Shown: positions 18,848-27,564 of the stretch, piece after piece | How positions within the stretch are numbered: the stretch's first letter is position 1 | Layout: the number at the start of each line of letters is the position of its first letter | Assembly: GCF_024172165.1 (NCBI RefSeq) | Contig: NZ_JAMZEB010000002.1 | Span: forward strand, 11,987,501 to 12,051,500 | DNA: 64,000 nucleotides | Source of the DNA: Nonomuraea thailandensis | GTDB taxonomy: Bacteria; Actinomycetota; Actinomycetes; Streptosporangiales; Streptosporangiaceae | Reading direction: 5' to 3' | Position numbers and translations under genes: made by a program | The notes under the pieces: model-generated | Told to the model about the DNA's origin: nothing | The model's database searches: none | The model's input: the letters and a program-made list of their open reading frames with translations, nothing else

Positions 18848-19672
18848 ATGCCTCTCGCGCCCAACTTCCCCGTCATGCTCAGAACCGAGGACGGGGTCCG
18901 CATCGACGCCGCGCACACCCCCTCCGCCCGCACCGACGTGGGGATCGTGCTGGCGCACGGTTTCACCGGGTCGTGGCGGGACCGCACCGTGCGCCGCATC
19001 GTGCACGTGCTGAGCGGATACGGCGGTGTGATCGCCTTCGACTTCCGCGGGCACGGCAGGTCCGGCGGCGAGACCACGGTCGGTGACCTGGAGATCCTCG
19101 ACGTGCAGGCCGCGGTCAGGCACGCCCGCGTGGCCGGCTACTCCAAGATCGCGGTTGTCGGCTTCTCCATGGGCGCGGCGGTGGCCGTGCGGCACGCCGG
19201 GCTGCGCGGCAGGGTGAACGGCGGGGTGGACGGCGGGGCGGACGGCAGGGTGGACGGCAGGGTGGACGGCGGGGTGGACGGCAGGGTGGACGCGGTGGTG
19301 GCGGTGAGCGGTCCCGCCCGCTGGTACTACCGGGGGACCAAGCCGATGAGGCGGGTGCACTGGGCCATCGAGCAGCCGTTCGGGCGGTGGGCGGCGCGGG
19401 TGGCCAAGCGCACCAGGATCGCGCGGGGCGAGTGGGACCCGATCCCGATGCCGCCGCACGAGGCCGCCGGGCTCATCTCACCCGCGCCGCTGCTGATCGT
19501 GCACGGCGACGCGGACACGTTCTTCCCGCTGGATCACGCGCGCCAGCTCTACGACGGCGCCAGGGAGCCGAAGGAGCTCTGGATCGAGCCCGGATTCGGG
19601 CACGCGGAGGCCGCGGCGACCCCCGAACTCGTCCGCCGGATCGGCAAATGGATCTCTTCGAACTTTTCCTGA
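18848..19672 (+). CDS. Alpha/beta hydrolase with internal 4-residue repeat
   Basis: 274 residues. The fold is clear: oxyanion segment LAHGFTGSWRD, FDFRGHGRSGG, nucleophile elbow GFSMGA (Ser107), acid HGDADTFFP (Asp221 or 223) and GFGHAE (His252). Between the nucleophile helix and the next strand, residues about 121-148 are seven near-identical units of the type GGVD/GRVD, encoded by a 12-bp minisatellite. The ATG follows a TAACCT -10 by 7 nt, and that hexamer overlaps the stop codon of the STAND-LuxR gene, implying a separate leaderless transcript. Substrate unknown. Confidence 0.88.
   Translation: MPLAPNFPVMLRTEDGVRIDAAHTPSARTDVGIVLAHGFTGSWRDRTVRRIVHVLSGYGGVIAFDFRGHGRSGGETTVGDLEILDVQAAVRHARVAGYSKIAVVGFSMGAAVAVRHAGLRGRVNGGVDGGADGRVDGRVDGGVDGRVDAVVAVSGPARWYYRGTKPMRRVHWAIEQPFGRWAARVAKRTRIARGEWDPIPMPPHEAAGLISPAPLLIVHGDADTFFPLDHARQLYDGAREPKELWIEPGFGHAEAAATPELVRRIGKWISSNFS
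19211..19294 (+). repeat. 12-bp coding minisatellite (7 units)
   Basis: Seven consecutive units of the form RGGGTGGACGGC, differing at one to three positions, inside the alpha/beta hydrolase gene. The period is a multiple of three, so copy-number change keeps the frame. Confidence 0.88.
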
Positions 19673-19691
19673 GTAAAACACGTCTACCTAG

Positions 19692-19854
19692 GGCGGATGG
19701 AAGGAAACCGCCGGGAGAAAGTCCCTGGGGAAGAAAACCGCTGGTGCGGTGGACGTGGGACATACTGCTGTAGTCGGGCGGTAGCCCAGCGTCGCGGGGG
19801 CGCGCTGGGTGACCATCCGCGAAGAGGGCCCCGCCATGGGTGGCGGGGCCCTCT
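19692..19854 (+). ncRNA. Candidate structured RNA ending in a strong terminator hairpin
   Basis: The 197-bp gap between the converging hydrolase and aldehyde dehydrogenase genes holds a run of hairpins: GGCGG/CCGCC (19692-19712), GGGA/TCCC with loop GAAAG (19713-19725), ACCGC/GCGGT with loop TGGT (19737-19750), and either GGGC/GCCC (19776-19787) or the overlapping CCCAGCG/CGCTGGG (19785-19809). A final 14-bp stem (19823-19854) is the obvious terminator. TACCTA at 19685 could be a -10. I do not recognise the family; on the opposite strand the last hairpin could simply terminate the dehydrogenase gene. Confidence 0.4.
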
Positions 19855-19869
19855 GCTTCGTGCGGAGGC

Positions 19870-21303
19870 TCAGCCGAGCCGGCTGATCGTCTTGTACTCC
19901 AGGTAGCTGTTGAGACCCTCCGGGCCCAGCTCGCGGCCGATGCCGCTGGCCTTGTAGCCGCCGAAGGGCGCGTTGGTCTCCAGCATGAAGCAGTTCACGC
20001 CGTACGTGCCCGTGCGGACCCGGCGGGCCACCTCCATGCCGTGCTCGGCGTCGGCCGTCCAGACCGTGCCGGCCAGGCCGTAGTCGCTGTCGTTGGCGAT
20101 GCGGACGGCGTCGGCCTCGTCCTCGTACGGGATCACGGCCAGGACCGGGCCGAAGATCTCCTCGCGGGCGATGCGCATGTCGTTGCTGACGCCCGAGAAG
20201 ACGGTGGGCGCGACGTACCAGCCCCTGTCGTACGGCCGGTCGAGCCCGCCCACCACGATCTTGGCGCCCTCGTCCATGCCGAGCCTGATGTAACTCTCCA
20301 CCCGCTCCTGCTGCCGCTTGGCCACCAGTGGGCCGATGCCGGTCGTGGCGTCGGCGGGGTCGCCGACGGCCTGGGAGCTCACCATGCCCGCGATCGCGTC
20401 CACGACCTCGTCGTAGCGGTTGCGGGAGGCCAGGATGCGGGTCTGCGCCACGCACGCCTGGCCGTTGTTCATCAGGGAGGCCATCGACAGGAAGCCCATG
20501 CTGGCGGCCAGGTCGGCGTCGTCCAGGATGATCGCGGCGGACTTGCCGCCCAGCTCCAGGCTGACCCGCTTGAGCTGCTCGCCGCAGACGGCGGCGATGC
20601 GCCGGCCGGCCGCCGTGGACCCGGTGAAGGCCACCTTGTCCACGCCCTTGTGCGAGATCAGGTGCTCGCCGACCTCGCGGCCGGCGACGACGATGTTGAG
20701 CACGCCCGCGGGCACGCCGGCCTCGGCCGCCCACTCGGCCAGCAGGTACGCGTCCAGCGGCGTCTCCGGAGCCGGCTTGAGCACGATCGTGCAGCCCGCC
20801 AGCAGCGCGGGCGCTACCTTGGTCATGGTCACGAACTGGGGGACGTTCCACGGCACCACGGCCGCCACCACGCCCACCGGCTCCCGGCGCACGGTGATCG
20901 GGCCGAACAGCCCGGGCCGCTGCTCCTCCTGCTGGAACGTCCTGCCGAGCTCGGCGTAGTACTGCAGCATGCCGAGCGGCTGCGGCGCCTGGGCGAGGTT
21001 GGAGAACGTGATCGGCGAGCCCATCTCCTCGGTGATGAGCTGGGCCATCTCGCCCTGCCGCTCGTTGTAGACGGCGGCCAGCCGGCCGATCACCTCGGCC
21101 CGCTCGGCGAACGTCATCCGCGGCCACGGCCCGTGGTCGAAGGCCTCCCTGGCGGCGGCGACCGCGCGCTCCATGTCCTCGGCGGTGCCGTCGGGCACCC
21201 GGCCGACGACTTCCTCGGTGTGGGGCGAGATGACGTCGATCGTCCCGGTGCCCGCGGGGGCCACCCATTCGCCCCCGATGAACAGCTTGTCGTGCTGGCG
21301 CAT
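19870..21303 (-). CDS. Aldehyde dehydrogenase family protein
   Basis: 477 residues, full length for the NAD(P)-dependent superfamily. Visible are PWNVPQ (Asn153), LKPAPETP, FTGSTAAGR for cofactor binding, the general base SLELGGKSA (Glu250), the catalytic NNGQACVAQTR (Cys284) and EEIFGPVLAVI. It oxidises an aldehyde to the acid; the substrate cannot be told from sequence. The ATG has AGGAGG about 8 nt upstream. It appears monocistronic. Confidence 0.95.
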   Translation of the reverse strand: MRQHDKLFIGGEWVAPAGTGTIDVISPHTEEVVGRVPDGTAEDMERAVAAAREAFDHGPWPRMTFAERAEVIGRLAAVYNERQGEMAQLITEEMGSPITFSNLAQAPQPLGMLQYYAELGRTFQQEEQRPGLFGPITVRREPVGVVAAVVPWNVPQFVTMTKVAPALLAGCTIVLKPAPETPLDAYLLAEWAAEAGVPAGVLNIVVAGREVGEHLISHKGVDKVAFTGSTAAGRRIAAVCGEQLKRVSLELGGKSAAIILDDADLAASMGFLSMASLMNNGQACVAQTRILASRNRYDEVVDAIAGMVSSQAVGDPADATTGIGPLVAKRQQERVESYIRLGMDEGAKIVVGGLDRPYDRGWYVAPTVFSGVSNDMRIAREEIFGPVLAVIPYEDEADAVRIANDSDYGLAGTVWTADAEHGMEVARRVRTGTYGVNCFMLETNAPFGGYKASGIGRELGPEGLNSYLEYKTISRLG

Positions 21304-21388
21304 GTCGTGAGCCTCCTGCTTGACCGAATGCTTGCTTGTCTTCGGCATGTCCCAAGGCGACCGAATCATGTTCTGTCCGCACGCGCAA

Positions 21389-21420
21389 GAGGGGCGCGGC
21401 GACGACGCGCCGCGCCCCTC
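21389..21420 (-). terminator. Terminator of the M14 carboxypeptidase gene
   Basis: A 13-bp perfect GC-rich stem (GAGGGGCGCGGCG and its complement) with a 6-nt loop, 8 nt beyond the carboxypeptidase stop on the minus strand. Confidence 0.75.
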
Positions 21421-21428
21421 ACGGGTTC

Positions 21429-24400
21429 TCAGCGAGTGTCGCCGAGCAGGTGCCGCATGGACCTCTTGACCAGGTCCGCGCGCTTGGCGGGGTCGGTCAC
21501 GGTCTCGACGCCGAAGCCGAGGTAGACGGTGTCCTGCGTGACGATGCCGCCGCCCTCCTCGAAGACCTGGTCGGTGCGGAACCAGTTGTTGATCGACTCC
21601 GAGGTGCCCTCCGGCGGCGCCCCGACGGCCCAGCCGCCCAGGTCCGACTCGAACGAGGTCGACTCGGTGACCGCGCCGTCCAGGGTGACGGCGAAGTCGT
21701 CGAGGAAGACGCCCGCGCCCTGGGTGGCCCAGTCGCTGAGGTAGGAGATGGAGATCTCGACCTGCTTGCCCGCGTACGGGGTCAGGTCGATCTTCCACTG
21801 CTGCCAGCCGCCGGAGTTGCCCGAGGCGGCGTGCCAGGCGCCGGAGCTGCCGGTCGGCTCGCAACCGACACCCTGGTAGCGCTGCGTGAACGGGTGGATC
21901 GTGCGCCAGCCGCCGCTGTTCTCGACCAGGCAGCTGTCACCGGTGTCCTGGCTGGTGTGACCGTTGGCGTCCGGCAGCGTGGTCCAGTCGTCGCCGCCCG
22001 CCGTGCGCGCCTCGACGGTCAGGAAGTCCCAGTGGAACTCGGTGTCGTAGGAGGTCCAGAACGACAGGTCGCCGCTTGACTTGCCGGTCAGGTCGATGGT
22101 CCTGGTCAGCCGCTTCCACGACTGGTCGGAGATGCCGCTGTAGACGTCCCAGGAGCCGGTGTGCGGGTCGAACGGGCCCGACGGGCGCACCCACTTGACC
22201 TGGGCCGAGCCGGCGAACCTGGGGAACCGGTCGGCGGGCAGGATGGCCGAGGTGGCCACGAACGACTGCGTGTGGCCCGGGTCGATCGTGGCGGAGAAGC
22301 CGTCGAACCTGCCGCCGTTGCCCTGCAGCGCGTACGGCTGCTGCGTGGCGGGATCGGTGCCCGCGTTGTCGAAGAAGACGTAGGCGCCCAGGTAGTACTG
22401 CTGGAAGTCGTTGAAGACCGGGATGCACGGCGGGTCGTCGGCGACCGTGCACTCGGGGTTCTCCGGCTGGTCGGGCTCGTAGTAGTAGGAGCCGTTGAAG
22501 TTGGCCGCGTACGACGGGTACTTGCCGGCGTGCAGCAGCTTGCCGCCCTCGTTCAGGTAGTCGCGGACGGCCAGCTCGGTGTCCACGCCGCCCTTGGAGG
22601 TGGTGCCGGGCACCTGGCCCTGCGACCTCGGGATGACGTCGTCGCCGGTCTCCCAGACCACGGCCTTGTAGTGGCTGAGCACGCCCAGCGGGTGCGGGGC
22701 CTTGCGGCCGGCCTTGTCCATGTCGTACACGTCGGAGGTGTAGCCGGCGCTCTGCAGGGCGGCGGCGTACTCGTCGGCGTACTTGGCCTCGGTCACGCCC
22801 TGTGCGGGGCTCAGGCCGGTGACGTCCTCGGCGGCGAGCACCAGCACCTGGCCGCCGATGTCGGAGGCGACGGTGTAGGTGAAGTCGGCGCTCTTCTTGC
22901 CGATCGAGCTGAACCAGACCTTCACCTTGTCACCCGGCCCGGTGCCGGTGATCTTGCCGCGCAGCCGGTGGTAGTAGCGGTCGTACCCCTTGCCGTACCG
23001 CTCGCCACCCTTCCACTCGCTGGTCAGGGCGGTCTTCGTGCGGCCGCCGTTGACCTGGTAGTTCAGGAGGACGGGGCCGAGCTTGCGCTTGGCGTTGACC
23101 TGGACGACCTGCGTCCTGCCGTGGCTGGTCTCGAACGGGTCGAGCTCGAAGTCGGGCGTCCTGTTGCCCAGGTGGCTGACCGGCTCGACCGGGTTGACCG
23201 CGGACCTGGCCACGTCGAGCGCGAACGGCAGGTTCTTCTCGAACTCCGCCTGCACCAGCGCCTCGTCGTCGGGGAAGACGAAGCCGCAGCCGTCACAGCC
23301 CTCGTTGAGCTCCGGCGTCCACGACAGCGTGCCGTACTGCCGGTGGGCGTGGTCGTTGGTGTCGCCGTTGGTGGTGTAGAGCTCGGCGCCCAGATCGGGG
23401 TCGAAGCCGGGGACGGCCGGGTTCGCGTCGTCGCCGGTGATCGCCTCGTAGATCGGGTTGTCGGCGGTCGTCGTGGCGATCTGCCAGCCCATCGGGTAGA
23501 GCAGCAGCGGGCCGAAGGAGTGGTAGTTGAGCTGCATCTCGAAGCCGACGCGGCGCAGCAGGCCGTCCATGGCCCTGGTCTCCGGCTCGCTGGCCGGACC
23601 CGTGCCGCGGTAGGTGTCGGAGCTGGGGATGCTCGACGAGCCTTCCTCGTCGTAGTGGAAGTTGGTGGGGAAGTTCCTGTTCGGGTCCACGCCGTCGCCG
23701 CGGGTGATCCGACCGTCGCCGTTGTTGTCGCGCAGGTTCTTGCGCCACAGGCGGTTGCCGTCGGTGAACGTGAAGTCGTAGCCGTCGGGGTTGGCCACCG
23801 GCACGAACCACAGCTCGGTCCTGTTGAGCAGGTCCCGCAGCGAGCCCTTGTTCGCGACGACGTGCTTCAGCAGCCTCATGTCCACCTCGGTGGCGATCCA
23901 CTCGCGGGCGTGCTGGGTGGCGGAGTAGAGGGTCGCGGGCTTGATGCCGTCGGGCAGCAGCCTGGCGCCCGTGCTCACCTTGACGGCCAGGATGTCCTGG
24001 CCCTTGAGCGTCCTGCCGATCGACTGGAGCTTGACGACGTCCTTGTTGGCGTTGGCCAGGGCCCTGAGCTGGTCGGCGATGCCGCCGGGCTCGGAGTAGG
24101 ACTTCCAGACGTCGTAGCCGGCCGCGGCCTGCGCCCTGGCGGCCTGGAGCTGGGACTGGCCCTGCGGGTTGCGGACGAGCTCGGGCTTGTGGCCGAGCTT
24201 GTCCAGGACGGCGAGGTCGGCCTGGGCGGCGGTCAGCTCGATGTGCTCCTTGCCGTCCCCGAACTCCTGCTGGACGACGTCGAAGCCCTTCTCCCTGAGG
24301 GCCTGGGCGGTGCCCGGCGGGCTCTGGAGCTGGTAGAGCTCGATGCGGTCGGCGGGCGGGAGCGGGTCCACGGCCGCCTCGGCGGTCGTGGCCACGAGGG

Positions 24401-24452
24401 ACGTGCCTAAGCCGAGGATGACGGCCGCGGCGAGTTTTGTGGTTCGAGTCAC
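21429..24452 (-). CDS. Secreted M14 family zinc carboxypeptidase, multidomain
   Basis: 1007 residues. The GTG start (AAGGGG upstream) gives a Sec signal peptide ending near TTAEA-AVDP. After a propeptide-like region comes the M14 domain: HARE zinc ligands (His181, Glu184), third ligand in LNYHSFGP (His310), VDPNRNFP for substrate, and the catalytic glutamate in SWTPEL (Glu380). The remaining 600 residues hold beta-rich regions with two related blocks (DLTGKSSGDLSFWTSYDTE and DLTPYAGKQVEISISYLSD), resembling the jelly-roll modules of immune-inhibitor-A-like secreted peptidases. It is probably an exported protease for nutrient scavenging. Confidence 0.92.
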   Translation of the reverse strand: MTRTTKLAAAVILGLGTSLVATTAEAAVDPLPPADRIELYQLQSPPGTAQALREKGFDVVQQEFGDGKEHIELTAAQADLAVLDKLGHKPELVRNPQGQSQLQAARAQAAAGYDVWKSYSEPGGIADQLRALANANKDVVKLQSIGRTLKGQDILAVKVSTGARLLPDGIKPATLYSATQHAREWIATEVDMRLLKHVVANKGSLRDLLNRTELWFVPVANPDGYDFTFTDGNRLWRKNLRDNNGDGRITRGDGVDPNRNFPTNFHYDEEGSSSIPSSDTYRGTGPASEPETRAMDGLLRRVGFEMQLNYHSFGPLLLYPMGWQIATTTADNPIYEAITGDDANPAVPGFDPDLGAELYTTNGDTNDHAHRQYGTLSWTPELNEGCDGCGFVFPDDEALVQAEFEKNLPFALDVARSAVNPVEPVSHLGNRTPDFELDPFETSHGRTQVVQVNAKRKLGPVLLNYQVNGGRTKTALTSEWKGGERYGKGYDRYYHRLRGKITGTGPGDKVKVWFSSIGKKSADFTYTVASDIGGQVLVLAAEDVTGLSPAQGVTEAKYADEYAAALQSAGYTSDVYDMDKAGRKAPHPLGVLSHYKAVVWETGDDVIPRSQGQVPGTTSKGGVDTELAVRDYLNEGGKLLHAGKYPSYAANFNGSYYYEPDQPENPECTVADDPPCIPVFNDFQQYYLGAYVFFDNAGTDPATQQPYALQGNGGRFDGFSATIDPGHTQSFVATSAILPADRFPRFAGSAQVKWVRPSGPFDPHTGSWDVYSGISDQSWKRLTRTIDLTGKSSGDLSFWTSYDTEFHWDFLTVEARTAGGDDWTTLPDANGHTSQDTGDSCLVENSGGWRTIHPFTQRYQGVGCEPTGSSGAWHAASGNSGGWQQWKIDLTPYAGKQVEISISYLSDWATQGAGVFLDDFAVTLDGAVTESTSFESDLGGWAVGAPPEGTSESINNWFRTDQVFEEGGGIVTQDTVYLGFGVETVTDPAKRADLVKRSMRHLLGDTR

Positions 24453-24616
24453 GGTCTGCCCCTTCGCAGAGACGGAATCGATCGCCATCTCAGACGTTTG
24501 GAGCGATCTAGACAAGGCCCAACTTTCACCGCCCGCGGATTCGGACAAAACCCTACAAGTTTCGCCAAAGGTGCAGCAGTTCGGTCGTTCAGATGACAGA
24601 GATCAAGATCATCTTC

Positions 24617-24622
24617 TATAGT
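24617..24622 (+). promoter_or_regulatory. -10 hexamer TATAGT for the secreted coiled-coil protein
   Basis: TATAGT lies 31 nt upstream of the GTG start at 24654, with GGGGAGGGG as ribosome-binding site in between. The 200-bp gap also carries the divergent carboxypeptidase promoter. Confidence 0.45.
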
Positions 24623-24653
24623 TTCGGTCCGTCTATGAGGGGAGGGGACGGGT

Positions 24654-25550
24654 GTGAGAATCTGGCGGCTCGCCGTTCTCGTCGCCGTACTCTCCGGGCT
24701 GCTCGGGCTGCCCGCTCCCGCACCGGCTCTGGCCGATCCCAGCCCGGCCGAGCTGCGCAGGCTCACCAAGCAGGCCGCCCGGCTGAACGAGCTCTACCGC
24801 GGCCAGATCCAGAGCCTGGAGGAGATCAGGATCCAGGCCAAGAGGGCCACCGACAACTCCGGCAGCCTGGAGGCGCAGCTCAGGGCCGCCCAGGCCGAGG
24901 TGAGCCGGATCGCGCAGACCTCCTACATGCTCGGGCCGCTCGACGGCGTACGGCTCCTCACCCCCAGCGGCGACCCGTACGCGATGCTGGGCGGAGCGGC
25001 CAACATGACCTACATGGCCAACGAGCGGGCCGAGCGGGTCGAGAGCATCAAGAAGCTCATCGAGAAGTCCGACGACGCCAAGCTCAACGCCAACGAGAAG
25101 ATCGAGAAGCTGCGCAAGGAGATCAAGGCTCTCGAGAACAAGAAGGACGACATCCAGAAGCTGCTGCAGAAGTACGGCTTCCAGCAGCCGGGCGGCGCCG
25201 AGGGCCTGACACCCCGCATGATCAACGTACGCGCCGAGATCATGGCGAACTTCCCCATGAAGTACGGCGTCGGCTGCCTGCGCCCCGGCGACCCGGGCGA
25301 GCACGGCAAGGGCCGGGCCTGCGACTTCATGATGTCGAGCGGCGGCAGGATGGCCGGGGGCTCCGACGGGGCCAACGGCGACGCGCTGGCCGCCTGGCTG
25401 ATCAAGAACGGCCCCCGGCTGGGCGTCATGTACATCATCTGGAAGCAGCGTTACTACGACATCCGCTCAGGCGGCGGCTGGGACCCGATGTCCGACCGCG
25501 GCGGCGTGACCGCCAACCACTACGACCACGTTCACGTGTCGGTGTTCTGA
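24654..25550 (+). CDS. Secreted coiled-coil protein with C-terminal M15-like domain
   Basis: 298 residues. A Sec signal peptide (about residues 1-27, ending PALA-DPSP) leads to a long charged coiled coil (two helical blocks, up to KKDDIQKLLQKYG) and then a compact domain with GKGRACDFM and HYDHVHVSVF. The spacing of His and Asp residues resembles D-Ala-D-Ala carboxypeptidase-like (M15/VanY fold) domains found at the end of actinobacterial coiled-coil wall proteins. A role at the peptidoglycan is likely; catalysis is not established. The 3' end overlaps the convergent beta-glucosidase gene by 19 nt. Confidence 0.78.
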   Translation: MRIWRLAVLVAVLSGLLGLPAPAPALADPSPAELRRLTKQAARLNELYRGQIQSLEEIRIQAKRATDNSGSLEAQLRAAQAEVSRIAQTSYMLGPLDGVRLLTPSGDPYAMLGGAANMTYMANERAERVESIKKLIEKSDDAKLNANEKIEKLRKEIKALENKKDDIQKLLQKYGFQQPGGAEGLTPRMINVRAEIMANFPMKYGVGCLRPGDPGEHGKGRACDFMMSSGGRMAGGSDGANGDALAAWLIKNGPRLGVMYIIWKQRYYDIRSGGGWDPMSDRGGVTANHYDHVHVSVF

Positions 25551-26845
25551 CCTGCGAGGAACTCCGCGTACCAGTGGTAGGAGCGCTTCGGCGTGCGGCG
25601 CTGCGTGTCGAAGTCCACGTGCACCAGGCCGAAGCGCTGGTCGTAACCCTCGGCCCACTCGAAGTTGTCCAGCAGCGACCAGACGAAGTAGCCGCGCACG
25701 TCCACGCCCTGGGCCATGGCCTGGCGCATGGCGGCGATGTGCCGGTCCAGGAAGTCGACGCGGGCGAGGTCGTCGATCGTGCCGTCCGCGGCCGGGACGT
25801 CCTCCTGCGAGCAGCCGTTCTCGGTGATCAGGATCGGCGGCAGAGCGGCGCCGTAGCGGGCCTTGAGGCCGGTGAGCAGCTCGCGCAGGCCGCCGGGGAC
25901 TACCGGCCAGCCGAACGCCGTGGTCGGGAAGCCGCTGATGCCGGCGTCGTCGAAGGGGAGCCCGTCGCCGGTCGGGGCGGCGATGCGGGTGGGGTTGTAG
26001 TAGTTGACGCCGAGGGCGTCCAGCGGTGCGGCGATGGTCGCCAGGTCGCCGTCGCGGACGAAGTCCGGCTCGGGCGTGTAGGCCGACAGGTCCGGATATG
26101 CGCCGAGCAGCACCGGGTCGTTGAACAGGCGGTTGTGCAGGATGTCGTACGCCTCGGCCGCCCGCAGGTCCGGCTCCTCCTGGGAGGCCGGCCAGACGGG
26201 CGTGCAGTTGTTCGTGAGCGCCACCTGGCGGGCGCCGGCCGCCCGCAGCGCCTGGACGGCCAGCCCGTGGCCGAGGAGCTGGTGGTGGGCGGCGGGCAGG
26301 GCGCCGGTCAGCAGGGCCCGGCCGGGGGCGTGCACGCCCATGGCGTAGCCGTAGGCCATGTGCACGAACGGCTCGTTCAGCGTGATCCACAGCGGGACGC
26401 GGTCGGCCAGCCGCTCGGCGGTCACGGCGGCGTAGCCGGCGAACAGCTCGCAGACGTCGCGGTTCAGCCAGCCGCCGCGCTCCTCCAGCGCCTGGGGCAG
26501 GTCCCAGTGGAACAGCGTCGGCACCGGCTGGATCCCGGCCGCCAGCAGGGCGTCCACCAGCCGGTCGTAGAAGTCCAGGCCCGGCGCGTTCACCTGGCCC
26601 GAGCCCAGGGGCAGCACACGCGGCCAGGCGATGGAGAAGCGGTAGGCGTTCACGCCGAGCCCCTCCATGAGGGCGACGTCCTCGGGCCAGCGGTGGTAGT
26701 GGTCGCAGGCCACGTCGCCGGTCTGCCCGCGGCTGGTGCGGCCGGGCTCGTGGGAGAAGGTGTCCCAGACGGACGGGCCCCGGCCGTCCTCGCTGGTCGC
26801 GCCCTCGATCTGGTAGGCCGCCGTCGCCGTGCCCCACAAGAACAT
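25532..26845 (-). CDS. GH1 family beta-glucosidase
   Basis: 437 residues with the full GH1 barrel: FLWGTATAAYQIEGA, acid/base in TLNEP (Glu158), nucleophile in ITENG (Glu342), and GYFVWSLLDNFEWAEGY near the end for glycone binding. No signal peptide, so it cleaves imported beta-glucosides in the cytoplasm. It is divergent from a TetR regulator that probably controls it. Confidence 0.95.
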   Translation of the reverse strand: MFLWGTATAAYQIEGATSEDGRGPSVWDTFSHEPGRTSRGQTGDVACDHYHRWPEDVALMEGLGVNAYRFSIAWPRVLPLGSGQVNAPGLDFYDRLVDALLAAGIQPVPTLFHWDLPQALEERGGWLNRDVCELFAGYAAVTAERLADRVPLWITLNEPFVHMAYGYAMGVHAPGRALLTGALPAAHHQLLGHGLAVQALRAAGARQVALTNNCTPVWPASQEEPDLRAAEAYDILHNRLFNDPVLLGAYPDLSAYTPEPDFVRDGDLATIAAPLDALGVNYYNPTRIAAPTGDGLPFDDAGISGFPTTAFGWPVVPGGLRELLTGLKARYGAALPPILITENGCSQEDVPAADGTIDDLARVDFLDRHIAAMRQAMAQGVDVRGYFVWSLLDNFEWAEGYDQRFGLVHVDFDTQRRTPKRSYHWYAEFLAGQNTDT

Positions 26846-26880
26846 TCCCGCCTCCTATGCGAGGGTGGCTCATGTTATCC

Positions 26881-26900
26881 GAGGTCAAAGACTCTGACTC
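26881..26900. promoter_or_regulatory. Possible TetR operator between beta-glucosidase and tetR genes
   Basis: GAGGTCA and TGACTC form an imperfect inverted repeat (one bulged base) across 20 bp in the 85-bp divergent intergenic space. Position fits an operator controlling both genes; this is inference from symmetry only. Confidence 0.35.
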
Positions 26901-26930
26901 ATCGTGGCGGGAATGCGCAAGGATGGAGGC

Positions 26931-27557
26931 ATGACCAGTACCCTGCGCCGCCGACCCGCTCAGCGCCGGAGCGTCGAGCGCGTGGAGCGCATGCTCGACG
27001 AGTGCGCGCTCCTGCTCGACGAGGTCGGTTACGACGCGCTGACCACGAAGGAGGTCGCGCGCCGGGCCGAGGTGCCCATCGGCACCTTCTACCAGTTCTT
27101 CCACGACAAGCAGGGGCTGGTGCGGGCGCTGGCGCGGCGCAACCTCGAGGCGTTCCTGCAGCGCATCATCGAGCTCATCCCCGCGGCCGACCTCGGCCAC
27201 TGGACCGATCTGGTCGATCTGGCCATCGACGAGTTCGTCGACATGAAGCGCACCACCCCGGGCTTCGCCGTGGTCGACTTCGGCGAGGTGCTCGGCGCCC
27301 CCGGCGACGGCGGCAAGCGCTCGCTCGACGAGACGCAGGAGAACAACGTCGTCGTGGCCGAGCGCCTGCGCACCCTGTCGATGGAGCTGCTCGACGCCCC
27401 CGTCGGCCCCGGGCTGGACCGGGCGCTGCTGGTGGCGGTCGAGGCCACCGACGCCGTGCTCAAGCTGGCCTTCCGCGCCGACCCCGCCGGCGACCCCGAG
27501 CTCATCGCCGAGTGCAAGCAGCTCGTCCGCCGCTACCTGGCCGACCACCTGCCCTGA
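26931..27557 (+). CDS. TetR/AcrR family transcriptional regulator
   Basis: 208 residues. The N-terminal HTH reads YDALTTKEVARRAEVPIGTFYQFFHDKQGLVRALARRN, typical of TetR. The rest is the alpha-helical ligand domain. ATG at 26931 has GGATGGAGG immediately before it; an ATG 9 codons upstream is less likely. It is divergent from the GH1 gene and ends 7 nt before the convergent aldo-keto reductase stop. Confidence 0.9.
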   Translation: MTSTLRRRPAQRRSVERVERMLDECALLLDEVGYDALTTKEVARRAEVPIGTFYQFFHDKQGLVRALARRNLEAFLQRIIELIPAADLGHWTDLVDLAIDEFVDMKRTTPGFAVVDFGEVLGAPGDGGKRSLDETQENNVVVAERLRTLSMELLDAPVGPGLDRALLVAVEATDAVLKLAFRADPAGDPELIAECKQLVRRYLADHLP

Positions 27558-27564
27558 TGCCTGC

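Noticed and set aside
16255..19077. 940-codon minus-strand open frame across the second STAND-LuxR gene and the hydrolase
   Set aside because: Composition is that of a shadow frame; the plus strand carries intact Walker, HTH and catalytic motifs over the same span.
19823..19854. Terminator hairpin as evidence for a riboswitch controlling aldehyde dehydrogenase
   Set aside because: The dehydrogenase gene is on the opposite strand with its 3' end here, so a leader-type switch is impossible at this place.
19697..19906. 69-residue plus-strand ORF, possibly a short cysteine-containing peptide
   Set aside because: It reads straight through the hairpin run and the terminator, has no good ribosome-binding site, and most of its length is Arg/Gly-rich. 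The RNA structure explains the sequence better.
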